Shown here: positions 6,586-11,073 of the stretch, in pieces
How positions within the stretch are numbered: the first letter of the stretch is position 1
How the letters are laid out: each line of letters begins with the position of its first letter
NCBI GenBank assembly: GCA_038207425.1
Contig: JBBQZU010000058.1
Location: 1 to 11,073, forward strand
Length of the DNA stretch: 11,073 nt
From: JBBQZU01 sp038207425
Lineage (GTDB): Bacteria; Bacteroidota; Bacteroidia; Flavobacteriales_D; Cryomorphaceae
Direction of reading: 5' to 3'
Program-made: the position numbers and the translations under genes
The notes under the pieces: generated by a model
Seen by the model: the letters and a program-made list of their open reading frames with translations, nothing else
The model's database searches: none
Told to the model about the DNA's origin: nothing

Positions 6586-7969
6586 TTACATTGCTACCAG
6601 TCGATATTTTAAGTTACATCAGTTTGATTTTCACGATGGAATCTCAATTTTATTTATTGGTATTCTAGTCCTTTTTGTAGGTCAACTGATAAAAAAGAAG
6701 CACAGCGATGAAAAGTATTATCAAAAGTATTTCTTGCCCGGTTTAATTGCTAAAACTATGGGTGGCCTCACATATGCTCTGGTTTACACCTATTATTATA
6801 ACTATGGAGGCGATACTTCCGGATTCTGGTGGAATGGTATGCGCTTGTTCATGATACTTATAGAATATCCGGAATACTATGTTGACGCTTTCACGCGAAA
6901 CTTCAATACCCAGCATTCATTTGTGCTCAACTTTTTGAAAACTATGCTATTTGCAAAGGATTGGGAAGAATACCGTATGGTACAAATCACTTCCATCATT
7001 GCCCCATTCGGGTTATTGAATTTTTTTGGTAGTAGTATGCTGTTGGCAGCCTTGTGTTATACAGGCGTATGGAGGCTGTTCCTTACCTTTAGGGAGTACT
7101 ATCCCCTGGCTGAAAAACAATTGGCCATTGCAGTACTATTTATCCCTTCCGTGGTTTTTTGGGGTTCGGGAATTATGAAGGATACTGTTGTATTCGCATC
7201 TGTGGGCTTGCTTATTTATGCTGTCAATTCCATTTTCTTCAAGCGACAATTTAAAATTTCTGAGTTTTTAATATTGATTCTTTCAGTATATCTCATTGCT
7301 TCAATGAAAGCCTATGTGCTGTTTTCACTTGCCCCGGGTCTGGTGGTATGGCGAATACTCAGGTACAGAAAAAGAATTCGTTCCCCAATGCTTCAAAGAC
7401 TTGCCCTTCCCCTATTTTTTACTCTGTCAATCCTTGGAGGCTTTGGAGTGGTTAAATTGGTGGGAAAATATAATTCACATTATTCTTTAGAAAATTTTAT
7501 AGCCGGTGCAAAGAGCATGCAGGGTTGGCACTACCAGGAAGGAGCCAATACGTCTGAGCAGTATGGCAGGGGATCCAGTTATACCTTAGGCGACTATGAT
7601 CCTTCTCTGAACGGTCTTTTGAAAGTGGCTCCGGCTGCGATAAACGTAACTTTTTTTCGACCTTACCCGTGGGAAACTACTACGTTCATGCAGCTATTTA
7701 CCGCATCGGAAAGCTTTGTTGTACTTCTCCTCACCCTGAGTTTGCTATTTAGCAATAACCCGTTTAAGCTTATCAGAATTATAAACAATGATGCATTCTT
7801 GATAATGATGCTGAGTTTTTCCATCCTCTTTGCTTTTGGAGTGGGTTTTTCAGCATATAATTTTGGTGCCCTTGTTAGATACAAAGTACCCTGTATGCCC
7901 TTTTTCGTGGGCGCTATACTCGTGCTTAGATTTAAATTAAAGAATCGTACAAAGAAGACTTTTAATTAG
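6575..7969 (+). CDS. Polytopic membrane protein of unknown function, possible glycan polymerase or GT-C-like enzyme
   Basis: The protein has 464 residues from ATG 6575, overlapping the GT-C gene by 11 bases; a GTG at 6494 would put 27 extra, non-membrane-like residues inside that gene and is rejected. About ten to eleven hydrophobic helices are seen. Striking polar motifs are YNYGGDTSGFWWNG (76-88), which resembles the acidic first-loop motif of GT-C enzymes; FIPSVVFWGSGIMKDT (189-204); a non-membrane loop at about 295-355 rich in Gly, Ser and Tyr; FFRPYPWETTTF (360-371); and YNFGALVRYKVPCMPFF (428-444) before the last helix. Conserved-looking Arg and acidic residues in the loops suggest an enzyme rather than a transporter. 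The neighbours suggest a Wzy-like polymerase or a second lipid-dependent glycosyltransferase. I know of no characterised homologue, so the function is open. It is the last plus-strand gene. Confidence 0.8.
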   Translation: MQDSYIATSRYFKLHQFDFHDGISILFIGILVLFVGQLIKKKHSDEKYYQKYFLPGLIAKTMGGLTYALVYTYYYNYGGDTSGFWWNGMRLFMILIEYPEYYVDAFTRNFNTQHSFVLNFLKTMLFAKDWEEYRMVQITSIIAPFGLLNFFGSSMLLAALCYTGVWRLFLTFREYYPLAEKQLAIAVLFIPSVVFWGSGIMKDTVVFASVGLLIYAVNSIFFKRQFKISEFLILILSVYLIASMKAYVLFSLAPGLVVWRILRYRKRIRSPMLQRLALPLFFTLSILGGFGVVKLVGKYNSHYSLENFIAGAKSMQGWHYQEGANTSEQYGRGSSYTLGDYDPSLNGLLKVAPAAINVTFFRPYPWETTTFMQLFTASESFVVLLLTLSLLFSNNPFKLIRIINNDAFLIMMLSFSILFAFGVGFSAYNFGALVRYKVPCMPFFVGAILVLRFKLKNRTKKTFN

Positions 7970-8000
7970 ATAGATAAATTGGGATTACAATAGAGATATC

Positions 8001-9290
8001 CTATGCCTTTTCCAGAATTTCTTTGTAAATCTTTAAATATTCCTCAAGTCCTTTCGAGATATCATAAACTTCATATGCAGACTGCCTTATTTCAGACTTT
8101 GGTATAAGGATTAGTTTATCCCAGAGGCCGGAAACCCTTTCAAATTCTGAATCAGAGAAGACCTTAACCAATATCCCTGATCCTGTATGTTCAATGATGG
8201 CATCCACATCCCCAACTCCATCATTGCAGATTACCGGCACGCCCATGCCCATCAGCTCACCCTGCTTTGTAGGGCTTGATGGCAACTTGGAATATACCGG
8301 AAGGATAAAAAATACCGCCGCCGTCATAAAAGACATCAGAGCGGGCATATCTGCACGAGTTGCAGAGGTGCTGTATAAATTTACCAAGGGGACGTCGTAT
8401 TTGTAGAAGAGGTGCACCAATGATTCCGTCGGATCTTGAGAAACGACCAGAAATTTCACATCAGGATATGCTTTATACAAGAAAGAATAAAACTGTACCA
8501 TTTCTTCTACCATATACCATGTACCTAGAGAGCCCACATATCCGAGATAAATTTCTGCAGGGTCAATATGATGGCGCTCAGCCACTTTCTGTTTTTGATC
8601 TTCGCTTATTCTCCGATAGTCGAAGTGGTCAAGGTCGGCCATGCAGGGAATAACCGTTGTTTTTTCCACTACTTGCTTTCCGGTTTCTAATGCCGCTGAA
8701 TATTCCGGACTATTTATCTTCATCTCCATTGTAAACCAGCCGGGCAGCTCGGCCTTGCCCGCATGGGTGAGAGATACCACAGCCGCAGCATTTTTAAGGA
8801 ATACCTTTTCCATGTGCTTGAAGTAGCGGTAAATGAATAAGTATAGCGGATTCCACAAATTCCATATCTTCCCGTCTACCCGTTCATCGGCCCAGAACCC
8901 GCGCATATCGAAAAGAAATGGGATTCCGTTCCGTCGCTTAAAACCCAAGGCTACCAAAGTTGTAAGATAACTGCGGCAGTGCATCAGGTCTATTTGCTGC
9001 TTTCGCATGATATTGCGAATTGCCAGCTTTAGTCTCCAAAGATCCCAAAGGGTGCTTAGCACCGGGGGTCGTTTTGTATAGGCCATCGGCTTCCAGACAA
9101 TGCCTGCTTCACCGCAAATCTTCTCTATTTCAGTCCGGTTCTGCTTATACCTTTCCGGCTTTTCAAAAGAGACAATGGTAAATCGGTAACCCTTGCGCGA
9201 CAACCCGATTACATAGGGAAGAACCTGACTCTGCCCAAGCGGATCGGTAAGGCCGTCGTAACTCAAGTATAGCACATGGGGTTTTTCCAC
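8001..9290 (-). CDS. GT4-family (group 1) glycosyltransferase
   Basis: The 429-residue GT-B-fold protein begins with VLYLSYDGLTDPLGQSQVLPY (about 6-26), the glycine-containing loop of the N-terminal Rossmann half. FDMRGFWADERVDG (127-140) sits in the acceptor half. In the C-terminal half, YLGYVGSLGTWYM (248-260) precedes the donor-site segment SSPTKQGELMGMGVPVICND (338-357), whose E345 fits the GT4 nucleotide-sugar site. No membrane segment is evident, so it is probably cytoplasmic or peripheral. The start is GTG at 9290: the AsnB stop TGA (9296-9294) lies in the same frame two codons upstream and excludes any earlier start. It is probably co-transcribed with AsnB and transfers a sugar during assembly of the glycan. 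Donor and linkage cannot be predicted. It ends with TAG 31 bases from the end of the convergent plus-strand operon. Confidence 0.92.
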   Translation of the reverse strand: MEKPHVLYLSYDGLTDPLGQSQVLPYVIGLSRKGYRFTIVSFEKPERYKQNRTEIEKICGEAGIVWKPMAYTKRPPVLSTLWDLWRLKLAIRNIMRKQQIDLMHCRSYLTTLVALGFKRRNGIPFLFDMRGFWADERVDGKIWNLWNPLYLFIYRYFKHMEKVFLKNAAAVVSLTHAGKAELPGWFTMEMKINSPEYSAALETGKQVVEKTTVIPCMADLDHFDYRRISEDQKQKVAERHHIDPAEIYLGYVGSLGTWYMVEEMVQFYSFLYKAYPDVKFLVVSQDPTESLVHLFYKYDVPLVNLYSTSATRADMPALMSFMTAAVFFILPVYSKLPSSPTKQGELMGMGVPVICNDGVGDVDAIIEHTGSGILVKVFSDSEFERVSGLWDKLILIPKSEIRQSAYEVYDISKGLEEYLKIYKEILEKA

Positions 9291-9293
9291 AGC

Positions 9294-11073
9294 TCAAATA
9301 TATCGGGAAAGTACCATCAATGCATAAAGTCTGCTGTAAAGATGGCTTTCGCCGTTGCTATATTGATCGCTCAACCGAGCGGTTGTATCTACAAACTTCT
9401 CCTTATTTGCATTATCAGGTGCATCTATTGTACCCATCCACTTCTCCAAAGGTATCGAGAACCCCCATTTTTGCCGGTATATCAGGTGATTTGGATAGTA
9501 CCTTTCCATCATTTTCTTGATCAGGTATTTGGGTTCTCCTCCTTTTGTTTTTAAAGCCGGATCGATATTCAGGGCATACTCCACCAATCGGTGGTCGAGG
9601 AAGGGCACCCGCACTTCAAGCCCGTAGCGCATACTCGCACGGTCCACCTTTACCAGCAAATCGTCCTTGAGGTAATTGGTCAGATCAAAAAATGCCTGAG
9701 CCTCATCATAGCGTAAGTCGCGGGCGAGTGCCGCCGGGCGGTAAGGGTCTGTCCAGGCCTTTCCACCCATTTGCACAATTTCCTTCGCAGTAAAAAAATT
9801 TTGCTCCTGGGAGAAAATATGTGCTGCAAGGTGTGCCTTGGCAGGAGCATCAAATACATTGGCAGCGCGCAGGTTGCGGTTGCCCCCGCGTGCGCGCAGT
9901 GCTGCCGCAATCAGTTTGCGCCCCGCCCACACAGGTGCTTTGTGCATGCGATTGGCCCATGTGTATGCGCCATAGCCCATAAAAAGCTCGTCGCCACCGT
10001 CTCCACTTAGGGCCATTTTCACATGCGCGGCTGCAAAGCGCGATATTGCCATCGTAGGAAATAAGCTGCTGTCGGCAAATGGCTCGCCCACAAGCGCCAA
10101 TCCTTCTTCAAATCCATCCATTACTTCCTTTCGGGTAATAAGGATATTGTGGTGGCGGGCGCCCAAAATCTCCGCCATCTCTTTGGCGTAGGCCGTTTCA
10201 TCAAAGGCAGCATCCTCAAACGAAACGTTGAACGTATCGATGGGCTGTGTATGAATTTCGGATGCAATGGCAGTAATTAATCCCGAGTCAGCACCCCCAC
10301 TTAGAAAAGTACCAAAGGGCACATCGGCTACGAGCCGCAGGCGCACGCTGTCGCGCAGGAGTTCGTGCAAGTGGTCGGTTACTGCTTTTTCATTGTTATG
10401 GGTCAGGGCTATTATCTGGTCATCTGCCTTCCAGTAAGTTGAGTAGTGTATTTTACCCTGTTCAATAACGGCACAGGTTCCGGCAGGAAATTTACTGATC
10501 GACCGGTACAGGGTCAGCGGCTCGGGAATATATCCGCGGTGCAGAAATTGGTGCACCGCTTCATCATTGATTTTTGCATCGGGCAGAAGGGCTTTCAGGG
10601 CGGGAAGCTCGCTGGCAAAAGTGATGCTATCTTCACCGGTGTAAAGGTACAGGGGCTTGATGCCCAGGCGGTCTCTGAACAGGTGCAAAGCCTTTGTGTG
10701 AAGGTCGTAAATGGCAATGGCAAACATGCCGTTGAGTTCAGTGATAAACTCCGGGCCCTTTCGTACAAAAAGTTCCAGGATTACTTCCGTATCGCTGCTT
10801 GTGCGGGTGGGTATGGCATACGCATTTGCCAGTTCGCGGTAGTTGTACACTTCCCCGTTGTACACCATCACATACCTGCCGGAGGCGCTGTGAAAAGGTT
10901 GATTGGCTGCGGTGGAAAGGTCAAGGATGGAGAGGCGCGTATGGCCAAGCCAAACTTTTCCATCTTCATTCGAAAACGCTCCAGAGGCATCGGGCCCACG
11001 GTGGCCCAGGGATTTTAAGACTTGGGATTGGACGGCTGGTAGTACCGTGCCTCCTATCAGTCCGACAATTCCA
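9294..11073 (-). CDS. asnB: Asparagine synthase, glutamine-hydrolysing (AsnB family), lacking only its first bases at the window edge
   Basis: The frame is open to the right edge, and 592 residues are visible. Reading from 11072 gives GIVGLIGG, the normal continuation of Met-Cys; the edge base is the T of the Cys codon, so only Met and two Cys bases are missing (whole protein about 594 residues). The glutaminase half shows HRGPD (26-30), R48 (HTRLSILDL), NGEVYN (74-79) and SSDTE (94-98), all expected for glutamine hydrolysis. The synthetase half has the pyrophosphate loop SGGADS (260-265), VGEPFADSS, ALSGDGGDELFMGY (356-369) and PFLDHRLVEYAL. It uses ATP and glutamine-derived ammonia to amidate a carboxylate. 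In glycan loci this family may amidate uronic acids rather than aspartate, but that is inference. The GTG at 10871 is internal and would remove the catalytic Cys. The last 90 or so codons look more AT-rich than the rest. Confidence 0.95.
   Translation of the reverse strand, partial: GIVGLIGGTVLPAVQSQVLKSLGHRGPDASGAFSNEDGKVWLGHTRLSILDLSTAANQPFHSASGRYVMVYNGEVYNYRELANAYAIPTRTSSDTEVILELFVRKGPEFITELNGMFAIAIYDLHTKALHLFRDRLGIKPLYLYTGEDSITFASELPALKALLPDAKINDEAVHQFLHRGYIPEPLTLYRSISKFPAGTCAVIEQGKIHYSTYWKADDQIIALTHNNEKAVTDHLHELLRDSVRLRLVADVPFGTFLSGGADSGLITAIASEIHTQPIDTFNVSFEDAAFDETAYAKEMAEILGARHHNILITRKEVMDGFEEGLALVGEPFADSSLFPTMAISRFAAAHVKMALSGDGGDELFMGYGAYTWANRMHKAPVWAGRKLIAAALRARGGNRNLRAANVFDAPAKAHLAAHIFSQEQNFFTAKEIVQMGGKAWTDPYRPAALARDLRYDEAQAFFDLTNYLKDDLLVKVDRASMRYGLEVRVPFLDHRLVEYALNIDPALKTKGGEPKYLIKKMMERYYPNHLIYRQKWGFSIPLEKWMGTIDAPDNANKEKFVDTTARLSDQYSNGESHLYSRLYALMVLSRYI

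Noticed and set aside
7970..8000. Possible bidirectional terminator in the 31-base gap between the convergent genes
   Set aside because: Only a 4-base GGAT/ATCC pairing with a 12-base loop is visible and there is no T-run in the right place; this is too weak to call.
10446..11018. Open plus-strand frame of about 190 codons opposite asnB
   Set aside because: It lies antisense to conserved AsnB motifs, has no recognisable domain, and GC-rich coding DNA commonly leaves such shadow frames.
1..11073. CRISPR arrays, tRNA or rRNA genes, insertion sequences and long direct or inverted repeats
   Set aside because: Nearly every base is accounted for by coding frames and reading the sequence showed no repeat array, transposase or RNA-gene signature.

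Overview
The window is a surface-glycan (LPS O-antigen, capsule or exopolysaccharide) biosynthesis locus. It most likely comes from a member of the Bacteroidota. That assignment rests on the moderately low GC content, the tightly packed glycan genes, the lack of clear Shine-Dalgarno sequences before most starts, and the general look of the proteins. No rRNA, tRNA or housekeeping marker is present to confirm it.

Layout. Two gene blocks converge near 7970-8000. The plus-strand block (1-7969) holds eight reading frames: (1) the C-terminal part of a membrane-anchored family-2 glycosyltransferase, cut by the left edge; (2) a class I SAM methyltransferase; (3) a 540-residue fusion of an ATP-grasp ligase-like half and a HAD phosphatase-like half; (4) a WecE/RffA-type PLP sugar aminotransferase; (5) a second class I SAM methyltransferase with a C-terminal hydrophobic hairpin; (6) a small unrecognised 67-codon frame; (7) a polytopic GT-C-type glycosyltransferase; (8) a polytopic membrane protein of unknown function. 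With the starts chosen here, all seven junctions overlap by 1-13 bases, so this block is almost certainly one translationally coupled operon.

The minus-strand block (11073 down to 8001) holds a nearly complete glutamine-hydrolysing asparagine synthetase (AsnB family), followed two codons later by a GT4 glycosyltransferase. AsnB continues past the right edge: only the start Met and two bases of the catalytic Cys codon are missing.

How the genes may work together (inference). WecE-type enzymes convert dTDP-4-keto-6-deoxyglucose to dTDP-4-amino-4,6-dideoxygalactose (Fuc4N). The ATP-grasp half could then acylate the 4-amino group, and one methyltransferase could methylate it or a hydroxyl. The GT2 resembles ArnC/GtrB enzymes, which load a sugar onto undecaprenyl phosphate. 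The GT-C protein resembles ArnT-like enzymes, which move such a sugar onto an acceptor on the periplasmic side. The order therefore recalls the logic of the arn pathway, with a WecE-like aminotransferase and an unusual ATP-grasp/HAD protein in place of the usual N-modifying enzyme. No dTDP-glucose synthesis genes (rmlA/rmlB) lie in the window, so the precursor would have to be made elsewhere.
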